From assembly GCF_029910095.1 (NCBI RefSeq), contig NZ_CP094526.1, positions 5,456,001-5,520,000 of the forward strand: 64,000 bases of DNA. The letters run 5' to 3'. The stretch comes from Bradyrhizobium sp. ISRA464 (GTDB lineage Bacteria > Pseudomonadota > Alphaproteobacteria > Rhizobiales > Xanthobacteraceae). Under the pieces are notes generated by a model that searched no databases, was not told the origin of the DNA, and saw only the letters and a program-made list of their open reading frames with translations. Made by a program: the position numbers and the translations under genes. Within the stretch, counting starts at the first letter, position 1. Each line of letters begins with the position of its first letter. Below are positions 49,009 through 57,453 of this stretch, one piece after another.

Positions 49009-50178
49009 ATGGCTATACCGTTCTTCAAGGAAATCCGTATCGGCGGCTACCTGATGAAGCAGAAGCTGCTTGGCCGCAAGCGTTATCCGCTCGTGCTGAT
49101 GCTGGAGCCGCTGTTCCGCTGCAACCTCGCCTGCGTCGGCTGCGGCAAGATCGATTATCCGGATGCGATCCTCAACCGTCGCATGACCGCACAGGAATGC
49201 TGGGACGCGGCCGACGAATGCGGCGCGCCGATGGTGGCGATTCCCGGCGGCGAACCGCTGATCCACAAGGAGATCGGCGAAATCGTGCGCGGCCTCGTCG
49301 CGCGCAAGAAGTTCGTCTCGCTGTGCACCAACGCGCTACTGCTGGAGAAGAAGCTCGATCTGTTCGAGCCGTCGCCCTATTTGTTCTTCTCGGTGCATCT
49401 CGACGGCCTGAAGGACCACCACGACAAGGCGGTGTCGCAGAAGGGCGTGTTCGACCGCGCCGTCTCCGCGATCAAGGCGGCGAAGGCCCGTGGCTTCACC
49501 GTCAACGTCAACGCCACGATCTTCGACGGCCATCCGGCCGAGGAGATCGCCAAGTTCCTCGACTTCACCACCGAGCTCGGCGTCGGCGTCTCGATGTCGC
49601 CGGGCTATGCCTATGAGCGTGCGCCGGACCAGGAGCACTTCCTCAACCGCACCAAGACCAAGAAGCTGTTCCGCGACGTCTTTGCGCTCGGCAAGGGCAA
49701 GAAGTGGAACTTCATGCACTCCGGCCTGTTCCTCGACTTCCTCGCCGGCAACCAATCCTACGAATGCACGCCTTGGGGCATGCCGGCGCGCAACATCTTC
49801 GGCTGGCAGAAGCCCTGCTATCTACTCGGCGAAGGCTACGCCAAGACCTTCAAGGAGCTGATGGAGACCACCGACTGGGATTCCTACGGCACTGGCAAGT
49901 ACGAGAAGTGCGCCAACTGCATGGCGCATTGCGGCTACGAGCCCACCGCCGCCACTGCGGCGCTGAGCAACCCGCTGAAGGCGATGTGGGTGGCGCTGCG
50001 CGGCATCAAGACCACCGGCCCGATGGCGCCCGAGATCGACCTCTCCAAGCAGCGTCCGGCCCAGTATATCTTCTCGGAGCAGGTCCAGAAGAAGCTCTCG
50101 GAGATCCGTCGCGACGAAGCGCTCGCTGCCCAGCAAAAGGCCGCGGCTGCCGCGCAGAAGGCCTCCACGGCCGCGTAA
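49009..50178 (+). CDS. hpnH: adenosyl-hopane synthase HpnH (radical SAM)
   Basis: 389 residues. Radical SAM motif CNLACVGC with Cys38, Cys42 and Cys45, followed by GKIDYP; MVAIPGGEPLIHKEI is the SAM-binding GGE motif. A Cys-containing C-terminal region (YEKCANCMAHCGYEPTAA) matches the auxiliary segment of HpnH. The enzyme adds the 5'-deoxyadenosyl radical to diploptene to give adenosylhopane, the first side-chain step of extended hopanoids. Length and N-terminus (MAIPFFKEIRIGGYLMKQKLLGRKRYPLVLMLEPLFR) are characteristic. Expressed from the ispH operon; a terminator follows. Confidence 0.97.
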   Translation: MAIPFFKEIRIGGYLMKQKLLGRKRYPLVLMLEPLFRCNLACVGCGKIDYPDAILNRRMTAQECWDAADECGAPMVAIPGGEPLIHKEIGEIVRGLVARKKFVSLCTNALLLEKKLDLFEPSPYLFFSVHLDGLKDHHDKAVSQKGVFDRAVSAIKAAKARGFTVNVNATIFDGHPAEEIAKFLDFTTELGVGVSMSPGYAYERAPDQEHFLNRTKTKKLFRDVFALGKGKKWNFMHSGLFLDFLAGNQSYECTPWGMPARNIFGWQKPCYLLGEGYAKTFKELMETTDWDSYGTGKYEKCANCMAHCGYEPTAATAALSNPLKAMWVALRGIKTTGPMAPEIDLSKQRPAQYIFSEQVQKKLSEIRRDEALAAQQKAAAAAQKASTAA

Positions 50179-50198
50179 ACCGCGCTGAGCCGAGCATC

Positions 50199-50235
50199 AA
50201 AAAAGGCCCGGTCGCGATGCGATCGGGCCTTTTGC
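50199..50235. terminator. bidirectional rho-independent terminator between hpnH and hpnG
   Basis: AAAAGGCCCGGTCGC pairs with GCGATCGGGCCTTTT (one G-T pair) and the stem is bordered by AAAA and TTTT runs, so it can end both the hpnH and the convergent hpnG transcripts. Confidence 0.88.
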
Positions 50236-50290
50236 TTTTGATGCTCTTGAGCGTGATCCGGCGCGGAACCGTCCCAGCCTGCGACGGAAA

Positions 50291-51049
50291 TCAGGCCGCC
50301 TTCGCCGTAATCAGAACGTCCTCCACCGGAGCCAGCACGTCGTTTCCTAGCAGGAAGCCGCGGCAACCGCGCAGCGAGCGCAACGCGCGGTTGAAGTCGA
50401 TCCCCGTCGACACCAGCGCGCGCAGCGTCCGCGGATTGCGCACGATGCCGCGCAGCACCTTGCGCAGGTCGATATCGCCGTTCGGCTTCACCGCGGACTT
50501 GGCCAGTTCGGGCAGCGCCCGGTGCGCCGGATCGCTGATCACGCGCAGCGCGGCAAATGGAATGCCCGCCTTATCGGCATAGGCCGCAGCGATATGGCTC
50601 TCCATGTCGACCGCGGCCGCCCCTGTGATCGAGCGTAGCGCGGCCTTGCAGGCCCGAGCCACGACGACCTGCTCCACGCCTGCGAGCCCACCGCGCACGA
50701 TCCTGCGGCGCTTCAGCGCGGCGCTGGCGATCATCTCCTCGTTCAGCGCGGACGCCGCCAGGAAGCGCGTATCGCCGGACATCACCTCGGTCGCGACCAC
50801 GACGTCGCCCGATTTGAGCGACGGATCGAGCCCGCCGGCCACGCCGAACGAAATCACGCCGCGGAATGTTGTTGGATCCAGTGTCGCCAGCAATGCGCGC
50901 AGTTGCTGCGGATCGCTGGAACTGCAGATCACGATCATGCCGGGACCCGCCGCAATGCGGGCCTCCTGCACCAATCCAGTCACAATCAATACCGGCCGAG
51001 GATCAATTCTGCTGCCCACGGTTCCGGCGGCCCCCGCCCCCAAAATCAC
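50291..51049 (-). CDS. hpnG: hopanoid-associated phosphorylase/nucleosidase HpnG
   Basis: 252 residues from GTG 51049, whose GTGA overlaps the shc stop. Nucleoside-phosphorylase-like fold: PVLIVTGLVQEARIAAGPGMIVICSSSD, GVISFGVAGGLDPSLKSGDVVVATEV and AAAVDMESHIAAAYADKAGIPFAALRVISDPA, the catalytic Glu/Asp region. HpnG removes adenine from adenosylhopane to give ribosylhopane. It is the last gene of the hpnC-D-E-shc-G operon, with translational coupling to shc. Confidence 0.94.
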   Translation of the reverse strand: MILGAGAAGTVGSRIDPRPVLIVTGLVQEARIAAGPGMIVICSSSDPQQLRALLATLDPTTFRGVISFGVAGGLDPSLKSGDVVVATEVMSGDTRFLAASALNEEMIASAALKRRRIVRGGLAGVEQVVVARACKAALRSITGAAAVDMESHIAAAYADKAGIPFAALRVISDPAHRALPELAKSAVKPNGDIDLRKVLRGIVRNPRTLRALVSTGIDFNRALRSLRGCRGFLLGNDVLAPVEDVLITAKAA

Positions 51050-53028
51050 ATTCCGACCCCTACCACCCTGCTATTGGTGCTTCTCAAATTCCGATACCGC
51101 GCCATTGCCCAGAGCGGAAAGAATTTCGAGTAGCCATGATATCGCAAGTAAAATACGCGCGGAAACCCCGTAGCTGTGTATCGCTGCTCGTCCCAGAGTC
51201 CTTTTTCCGTCTGTGTTGCCTTTAGGTACTCCACCCCGCGGGCAACGGCCGGATTTTCGACTTCTCCGGCCGCCATCAGTCCAAGCAAAGCCCATGCCGT
51301 TTGCGAAGACGTGGACGGCGCGACCTCATAGCCCTTGTAATCCAGCCGGTAGCTGACGGCGTCCTCGCCCCAGCCACCGTCCTGATTCTGGACAGACACC
51401 AGCCAGTCGACCGCCTTTCGAATCATCGGATCGTTGCGATCGATGCCTGCGACATTTAGCGCGGATAATACCGACCAGGTGCCGTAGATGTAGTTCAGTC
51501 CCCAGCGGCCGTACCAAGACCCTTCCGCGAGCTGGGTCCGGCGCAGATAGGCGACGCCGTCGGCCATCGACTTGCTGGTCTCTACCGTCTCGCCAAGCTG
51601 CCCCAGCATCGAAATGCAGCGCGCGGTGACGTCCTCGGTCGGCGGATCGAGCAGCGCGCCGTGATCGGAGAACGGGATGTTGTTGAGGTAGTATTCGAGG
51701 TTGTTGACGTCGAATGCAGCCCACCCGCCGTCGCGGCTCTGCAGCCCCTCGATCCATTCGCGGCCGCGCGCGATCGCCGCGTCGTATTCCTTGGTCCCCG
51801 TGTGCCGCCGCGCGCGGTCCATCGCCATCACGACCACGGCCGTATCATCGAGATCCGGATAATGGTCGTTGTTGTACTGGAACGCCCAGCCGCCGGGACG
51901 AACGTTCGGCGCCTTCACCACCCAATCGCCCTTCAGCTCGAGCACCTGGCGCGGCTTCAGCCAGTCGAGTCCCTGCTTCGCCTTGGTAAAGGCGTCCTCG
52001 CCGCCCACCTCCTCGAGCGCGTGGCAGGCCAGAGCGGTATCCCACACCGGCGAAACGCAGGGCTGGCAATAGGCCTCGTGCTCGCCGATCACGAGCAACT
52101 TGTCGAGCCCACGGCGCGTGGTGGCGCGCGGCGGATAGTGTTCGTCCTTGCCGAGCGCGTCGTACATCATGATGATGTTGGCCATCGGCGGATAGATCGC
52201 GCCCATGCCGTCTTCGCCGTTCAGCCGCTCCTCGGTGAAGGCGAGCGCGGCGTCGATCGCGCGCCGGCGCAGGCTCTTCGGAAACATCGGCTCGACCACG
52301 CGCAGCACCGCGTCGAGCGACCGGAACAGATAGAACCAGGACGCGCTCTGATGCGGCGCCTTCGGCGCCATGCGGACCGATTGCGGATCCTTGAGGAATA
52401 ATTCGTCGATGCCGACGCCCTTCGGATTCTTCGCACGCGGCTTCAGCGCGGCGAGCACCATCAGCGGCACCATGGTGGTGCGCGCCCAGTAGGAGATCTT
52501 GTTGATGTGGAACGGCGACCACATCGGCAGCAGCATGATCTCGACCGGCAATACCGGCGTTGCGCGCCACGACACGACGCCGAACAGCGCGAGCAGGAAG
52601 CGCGTGAAGACGTTACTGCCCGACGCACCACCGCGCGAACGGATCGCCTCGCGCGCCCGCACCATGTGCGGCGCATCGACGGAATCACCGATCATCTTCA
52701 GCGCGAAGTACGACTTCACGCTGGCGCTCATGTCGAACGGACCATCATGCACCAACGGCCAGCCGCCGTGAGCGCCCTGCACGCGACGCAGATAGTTTGC
52801 GATCTTGGCTTCGAGCTCGGCGTCGACCGGTTCGCCGAGATAGTGGCGCAGCAGAACGTATTCGGCCGGAATGGTACTGTCGGCCTCCAGCTCGAACACC
52901 CAGTGTCCGTCGGACTGGCGATGAGCGAGCAACGCCTCTGTCGCCCTGGAGATACTGTTCTGCAGCGCGACCGGGTCGACTGTTACGCCGTGATCTCTCG
53001 AAAGCATTTCGCTCGATATCCTCTTCAT
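51046..53028 (-). CDS. shc: squalene-hopene cyclase
   Basis: 660 residues from ATG 53028; a TTG at 53073 would add 15. Membrane-associated cyclase converting squalene to hopene and hopanol. DLDDTAVVVMAM at about 388-399 holds the protonating DxDD aspartate. QW repeats are visible: QSDGHWVFELEADSTIPAEYVLL, QGAHGGWPL, QSRDGGWAAFD, AEGSWYGRWGLNYIYGTWSVLSAL and QNQDGGWGEDAVSY, the last three in the C-terminal domain. GTWSVLSALNVAG and GFPRVFYLRYHGYSKFFPLWA complete the family end. Also called hpnF. It overlaps hpnG by 4 bases and lies 47 bases after hpnE. Confidence 0.97.
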   Translation of the reverse strand: MKRISSEMLSRDHGVTVDPVALQNSISRATEALLAHRQSDGHWVFELEADSTIPAEYVLLRHYLGEPVDAELEAKIANYLRRVQGAHGGWPLVHDGPFDMSASVKSYFALKMIGDSVDAPHMVRAREAIRSRGGASGSNVFTRFLLALFGVVSWRATPVLPVEIMLLPMWSPFHINKISYWARTTMVPLMVLAALKPRAKNPKGVGIDELFLKDPQSVRMAPKAPHQSASWFYLFRSLDAVLRVVEPMFPKSLRRRAIDAALAFTEERLNGEDGMGAIYPPMANIIMMYDALGKDEHYPPRATTRRGLDKLLVIGEHEAYCQPCVSPVWDTALACHALEEVGGEDAFTKAKQGLDWLKPRQVLELKGDWVVKAPNVRPGGWAFQYNNDHYPDLDDTAVVVMAMDRARRHTGTKEYDAAIARGREWIEGLQSRDGGWAAFDVNNLEYYLNNIPFSDHGALLDPPTEDVTARCISMLGQLGETVETSKSMADGVAYLRRTQLAEGSWYGRWGLNYIYGTWSVLSALNVAGIDRNDPMIRKAVDWLVSVQNQDGGWGEDAVSYRLDYKGYEVAPSTSSQTAWALLGLMAAGEVENPAVARGVEYLKATQTEKGLWDEQRYTATGFPRVFYLRYHGYSKFFPLWAMARYRNLRSTNSRVVGVGM

Positions 53029-53075
53029 TGCGGCCCCGCTCACGAAGAGTCGAAAGCCGCTACAACAGGTCAAAT

Positions 53076-54326
53076 CTAGCGCCTGGCAAGAACCAGATCG
53101 GCGGCGCGATCACCCGACCGCACCGATCCCTCGATGGTTGCCGGCAAACCGGTAGCAGTCCAGTCGCCGGCAAGGAACAGGTTTCTTTGCGCAGTCGCAG
53201 GGCCCGGACGCAGGGCATTCTGCTCCGGGGTCGCCTCAAATGTGGCACGGCGCTCGCGCACGATCTGCCAGGGCGGCAATTCGCCGGAAACGCCGGACGC
53301 CTTGCAGATATCCCGCCAGATCGCTTGCGCGAGCTCCTCGCGCGGCATGTCGACCAGGCGGTCGCCGTTGCTGATTGTCACCGACAGCCGCTGCGGGAAC
53401 GCGAACAGCCATTCGACGAGCCCGCCGACGACACCGAGAATGGGCACAGCATCGCTCGGCGGATCGATGCGGAAATGCGCGTTCACGATGGCGCGGAATT
53501 TCGAAGGCGTCTTGAGGCCGGGCAGCAGCGCCGCGGCGGCGCGCGGCGGCACCGCGAGCACGACGGCATCGTCGGCCGCCAGCGCGATCTTGTCGCCGCC
53601 GCCGAAGTCGAGCTCGCCGACGTGATCGCCGGACATGCCGAGCGCGCGCAGCTCATGGCTGAACTGGACGCTGTTGCCTCGCTCCTGCAGCAGCTTCACG
53701 GCGGGCTCGATCAGCACCGAGCTCAGGCCGTCGCGCGCGATCAGCGGACGGCAGGCCTGCCCGCCCGCCAGCAGCGTCTCGCGCACGATGGCGCCGGCGA
53801 GTCCGGCCGAGCCTTCCGGGGGATCGACGTTGAGCGCAGCCAGCAGCAACGGCTGCACCAGACGGTCATACAGTGTGCCCTTGCAGGGGATGGTGTTGCC
53901 GACCAGCGCCTCGGTACCTGCCCAGGCCAGCGGCGCCAGCGCGAGATAGTCGCGCAGGCCCGTGTCCGGGACGCGGCGCGCCTCGTCGAACACCCAGAGC
54001 GGCAGCCGTGAGTCGCCGAGATCGAGTTGCCAGCGCAGGCCGGTCGCGAGGTCGACGAACGGAAACTGCGCGCGTTTCGGTCCGACGAGTCCGGCCACGG
54101 TGCCGATCGAGCGCGCGTAGCTCAGCGCATGACTGTTGCCCGACAGCAGGAGATGGTTGCCGTTGTCGATGGTGAGATTGGTGGCAGCGTCGAAATAGGA
54201 GCGGCAGCGGCCGCCGGCCTGCTGCGTCGCTTCATGGACAGCCACCCTGTAACCGGCATTGGCGAGCCGCACGGCCGCTGACAGGCCGGAGATACCGGCG
54301 CCGATGATATGAACGGTCTTTTGCAT
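53076..54326 (-). CDS. hpnE: hydroxysqualene dehydroxylase HpnE
   Basis: 416 residues from ATG 54326, the start overlapping the hpnD stop as TGATG. FAD-binding amine-oxidase-like fold: VHIIGAGISGLSAAVRLANAGYRVAVHEATQQAGGRC at 5-41, and the C-terminal FAD closure RNLFLAGDWTATGLPATIEGSVRSGDRAADLV. The enzyme removes the hydroxyl of hydroxysqualene with a reduced flavin to give squalene, the step before cyclisation. TIDNGNHLLLSGN is typical of the squalene-associated desaturase-like group. In the middle of the hpnC-D-E-shc-G operon. Confidence 0.95.
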   Translation of the reverse strand: MQKTVHIIGAGISGLSAAVRLANAGYRVAVHEATQQAGGRCRSYFDAATNLTIDNGNHLLLSGNSHALSYARSIGTVAGLVGPKRAQFPFVDLATGLRWQLDLGDSRLPLWVFDEARRVPDTGLRDYLALAPLAWAGTEALVGNTIPCKGTLYDRLVQPLLLAALNVDPPEGSAGLAGAIVRETLLAGGQACRPLIARDGLSSVLIEPAVKLLQERGNSVQFSHELRALGMSGDHVGELDFGGGDKIALAADDAVVLAVPPRAAAALLPGLKTPSKFRAIVNAHFRIDPPSDAVPILGVVGGLVEWLFAFPQRLSVTISNGDRLVDMPREELAQAIWRDICKASGVSGELPPWQIVRERRATFEATPEQNALRPGPATAQRNLFLAGDWTATGLPATIEGSVRSGDRAADLVLARR

Positions 54327-55162
54327 CAGATGATCGCGTAACGAAGAAGGATGCCGATCTTGGCGGCCTTGGACACACGGACCGGCGCGCGCGGGGCGGC
54401 AAAGCCGCGCGCAATCAGCAGATCGAGGATTGCGCGGTAGTATTTCGACATGATCCGCGGCGCGCGCACCGCGCGGCGCGAATTGCGCTTCATGATCTCG
54501 TCCGCCTTCTGGAAATGCATCTTGGCGCGCTCGGCGAGCGGCACGCACACCTTCGGCAGCGCCCGGTCGGCGATGACACGGGCCGGATCGTTGTTGGTGA
54601 TGCCGGCGTGCCACAGCCATTCGCGCGGCAGATAGAGGCGACCGAGGCCGGCATCCTCGTCGATGTCGCGCAGGATGTTGGTGAGCTGCAGCGCGCGGCC
54701 GAGATGATGGGCGAGCTCGATGCCGTCATCCTCGGGCAGGCCGAATACGCGCACCGACAGCCGGCCCACGGCGCTCGCGACACGGTCGCAATAGAGATCG
54801 AGCGTCGCAAGATCGGGCGCACGGATATCCTGCGGCACGTCCATTTCCATGCCGTCGACGATCGCGACGAAATCCTCGCGTTTCAGCCCGAAGGTCTTCA
54901 CCGAGGCGACGTAGTCCGCAAGCCGCGGCGGCGGGTTGCCGGCGTAAAGCGCATCGATGTCGTCGCGCCATTGCTGGAGCGCGGCCAGGCGCTCCGGCCG
55001 CGGGCCGTCGGAATCGGCGATGTCGTCGACCTGGCGGCAGAAGCTGTAGATCTGGAACATCGCCTCGCGCTGCGCGCGCGGCAGGATGCGCATCGCGGCG
55101 TAGAACGAGCTGCCGGACGCGGTGCTTCCGTAATTTGCGTTGGCCGCCGCCTCGACGCTCAT
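54326..55162 (-). CDS. hpnD: presqualene diphosphate synthase HpnD
   Basis: 278 residues. Trans-isoprenyl-diphosphate-synthase (head-to-head) fold: SSFYAAMRILPRAQREAMFQIYSFCRQVDDIADSDG with the first Asp-rich motif, and LTNILRDIDEDAGLGRLYLPREWL with the second. It condenses two farnesyl diphosphates to presqualene diphosphate. It overlaps hpnC by ATGA and hpnE by one base, so the three squalene genes are translated as a block. Confidence 0.95.
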   Translation of the reverse strand: MSVEAAANANYGSTASGSSFYAAMRILPRAQREAMFQIYSFCRQVDDIADSDGPRPERLAALQQWRDDIDALYAGNPPPRLADYVASVKTFGLKREDFVAIVDGMEMDVPQDIRAPDLATLDLYCDRVASAVGRLSVRVFGLPEDDGIELAHHLGRALQLTNILRDIDEDAGLGRLYLPREWLWHAGITNNDPARVIADRALPKVCVPLAERAKMHFQKADEIMKRNSRRAVRAPRIMSKYYRAILDLLIARGFAAPRAPVRVSKAAKIGILLRYAII

Positions 55163-56037
55163 GCACCGGCCGCCGTGTTGGAGGTCGAGCGCCGCCCGGT
55201 CGCACGGCGCGCGGTCTCGCTCGCCACCCCGCCGAGGCTGTGCAGCAACAGCTCAATCGGGCTCAAATGGACGCGCTCGCTGAGCGGATCGCGCACCTTC
55301 AGCATGTTGACGATCCTGTCCGCGAAAGCCTGGATCACGCCGATCTCGAGTCCGAGCCTGAAATCCTTCACCTCGGCCGCGAGCGACTTGCTGTCATCGA
55401 GCAGCGCAGCAGTCCGCACCGCGAGCCCCTGCAGGCACGTCAGCAATGGCGCCGGCGATTTCGCTTCGCCGAGCATCTCGACGGTCGCGCCCGATGCGGC
55501 CAGCGCATCCCGCGGCAAGTAGACGCGGTTCAGGTTCTTGTAGTCCTTGGCGCAGTCCTGCAGGTGGTTGTTGATCTGCAGCCCCGCGCACAGCGCATCC
55601 GACGCCGTCCAGGTGGACGTGTTCTCGCCATGCACGTCGAGCATGAAGCGCCCGACCGGCATCGCCGAATACCGGCAATAGTCGATCACATCATCCCAAG
55701 TCTCATAGCGCAGCTTCGTGACATCCATGCGAAACGCCACCAGCACGTCGAGCGCATGCCGGGGCGGCATGCCGCGCTCAGTGAGGGCGCGGCGCAGATT
55801 GACGGTTTCCTTCTGGGTGTCACCGTTGCCGAGCAGCTCGGCCTCCAGGAGGTCGAGATAGCGCAGCTTCTCCTCGGCGGGCAGCGTGGCGTGGTCGGCG
55901 ATATCGTCGGCGGTGCGGACGAAATTATAGAAAGCCAGGATCAGGGCGCGATGCCGCGGATGAATGATCCATGACGCGACCGGGAAGTTCTCGTCGCGGT
56001 GGGTCTTTCCTGATCGCAGGTCGCTCGCGGTGGTCAT
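55159..56037 (-). CDS. hpnC: hydroxysqualene synthase HpnC
   Basis: 292 residues; first gene of the operon. Squalene/phytoene-synthase fold: ENFPVASWIIHPRHRALILAFYNFVRTADDIADHATLP with the first Asp-rich motif, YCRYSAMPVGRFMLDVHGE and LQINNHLQDCAKDYKNLNRVYLP with the second. It converts presqualene diphosphate to hydroxysqualene. HpnC/HpnD/HpnE together replace a eukaryotic-type squalene synthase. No promoter could be assigned in the 197 bases upstream. Confidence 0.95.
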   Translation of the reverse strand: MTTASDLRSGKTHRDENFPVASWIIHPRHRALILAFYNFVRTADDIADHATLPAEEKLRYLDLLEAELLGNGDTQKETVNLRRALTERGMPPRHALDVLVAFRMDVTKLRYETWDDVIDYCRYSAMPVGRFMLDVHGENTSTWTASDALCAGLQINNHLQDCAKDYKNLNRVYLPRDALAASGATVEMLGEAKSPAPLLTCLQGLAVRTAALLDDSKSLAAEVKDFRLGLEIGVIQAFADRIVNMLKVRDPLSERVHLSPIELLLHSLGGVASETARRATGRRSTSNTAAGA

Positions 56038-56234
56038 TGGAATTTTGGGCTACACTGGTCATGGCACGGCGCAGGCGCGAAGTGTCAGGCGCGCGTGCTG
56101 GGATTGCGAGCCCCATATAGGGGAATACGCCGCCAAAACCAATGCTGTCTGTGACCGCCAGCATATGCGGCCCGCGGCCGGCAGCGGGTGCCGACCGTGG
56201 GCTTCGCGGCGATCCCTTGAGGCCTGAACGCGGC

Positions 56235-56477
56235 CTATTGGCCGTGGTTCTTCAGAACCAGGTCGCAGGCGGTGCTGATCTTGGTGCGGTTCTGCTGCAA
56301 GCAGGCGAGAATGGTGAAATCGCCCTGATCGATCACGGCGCGGCAGTGACGCTGCACGTCGCGCGCACAGGCCTTCTGCTCCTCGGGCGTGCCGCTGCGC
56401 TGCGGCTGCTGCTGGGCGAAGGCATTCGATGAAAGCGGGAGCGACAACAAGGCGAGAGCCAGGAGAAATTTACGCAT
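56235..56477 (-). CDS. small secreted cysteine-rich-repeat protein
   Basis: 80 residues; AAGGA lies 5 bases before ATG 56477. Signal peptide MRKFLLALALLSLPLSSNAFA with cleavage after AFA, then a 58-residue mature part with four Cys (KACARDVQRHCRAVIDQGDFTILACLQQNRTKISTAC) arranged as in the bacterial cysteine-rich repeat family, CxxDxxxxC...CL..N...S.AC. Periplasmic, function unknown. It stands alone upstream of the hpnC operon on the same strand. Confidence 0.82.
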   Translation of the reverse strand: MRKFLLALALLSLPLSSNAFAQQQPQRSGTPEEQKACARDVQRHCRAVIDQGDFTILACLQQNRTKISTACDLVLKNHGQ

Positions 56478-56882
56478 CGTATTCCTTCATTTCCGACAGC
56501 AGAAAATCTGTCCTCGAAAGCGCTTCGGCAAGGCCGGGACGGATTTGTGGGGATTGTGGACGCCGCGTAACGCAGCAACGAGCCGACGACAAGCACCACT
56601 AAATGCGGCCAAATTTGCGACGCTGTAAACCCTCACATAAAGCATTGATTTTAAATGATTATTTAAACCGCTTCTCGGCAGTTCGTAGGTGATTGCGGAG
56701 CGAGCCTGCGCAAACTAGATGCGATGGCACTGTCCGCGGTTTTTGATTCTGTTCGGCGACGTAACAGCGTCACGCACACCGGTCCTGCCGTTTGAACCTA
56801 ACATACCGCGGTGACACTAACCTTCGGTGCGGAGCGACGTTTTCTTTCACGAGAAGCGTTGATTTTGATGGGATTATTCACG
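56478..56882. other. intergenic region between divergent small exported-protein genes
   Basis: 405 bases, no gene seen. The middle (56630-56680) is markedly AT-rich (TTGATTTTAAATGATTATTTAAACC) and probably carries the promoters of one or both flanking genes. Confidence 0.4.
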
Positions 56883-57386
56883 ATGAAAACGTCTGGTTCG
56901 GGCCTTTTCGGTCAGGCTCTGAAGGCTGCCGGCGTCGGCGCCGCACTCTTGCTGTCGGTCTCCGCGGGCCACGCGCAATCGAGCGGGCCGTTCGCCGGGT
57001 TTGCCGGCTCGTGGGCCGGCTCCGGCACAGTCGCACTGTCCAACGGCACCACCGAACGGATTCGCTGCAAGGCAGACTACAAGGTCGCCGCATCCGGCAT
57101 GGCGCTGAAGCAGAGCCTGCATTGCGCGAGCGACAGCTACAAGTTCGACCTGTCCAGCGACGTGACCAGCCAGGGCGACCGCATCTCCGGCAACTGGAGC
57201 GAAGCCAGCCGCAATATCTTCGGCAACCTGCAGGGCACCGCGGGTGGCGGGCACATCGATGTGTTCGTCGAGGCGTCCGGCTTCGCCGCGAACCTGAACC
57301 TGCGGACCAACGGTTCCAAGCAGATCGTGCAGATCGACTCGAAGGGCGAGATCCGCGGCGTCACGATCACGATGACGAAGAGCTGA
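56883..57386 (+). CDS. small exported beta-rich protein of unknown function
   Basis: 167 residues from ATG 56883 (GGGA 9 bases upstream); ATG 56868 is a close alternative. Signal peptide ALKAAGVGAALLLSVSAGHAQ with cleavage after HAQ. The mature protein alternates short polar and hydrophobic strands (FAGSWAGSGTVALSNGTTERIRCKADYKVAASGMALKQSLHCAS ... GDRISGNWSEASRNIFGNLQGTAGGGHIDVFVEASGFAANLNLRTNGSKQIVQIDSKGEIRGVTITMTKS), consistent with a small periplasmic beta-barrel or lipocalin-like fold. Two Cys could form one disulfide. No family name recognised. Ends at a strong terminator. Confidence 0.8.
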   Translation: MKTSGSGLFGQALKAAGVGAALLLSVSAGHAQSSGPFAGFAGSWAGSGTVALSNGTTERIRCKADYKVAASGMALKQSLHCASDSYKFDLSSDVTSQGDRISGNWSEASRNIFGNLQGTAGGGHIDVFVEASGFAANLNLRTNGSKQIVQIDSKGEIRGVTITMTKS

Positions 57387-57414
57387 GCTTCCCGAGCTCG
57401 CTGCCCTGCCAAAG

Positions 57415-57452
57415 AAGGCCCGGCTCCGTGATGATCGGAGCCGGGCTTTTTT
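57415..57452 (+). terminator. rho-independent terminator
   Basis: GGCCCGGCTCCG pairs with CGGAGCCGGGCT around TGATGAT and is followed by TTTTTT; A residues on the other side make it usable for the convergent MMPL gene too. Confidence 0.9.
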
Positions 57453-57453
57453 G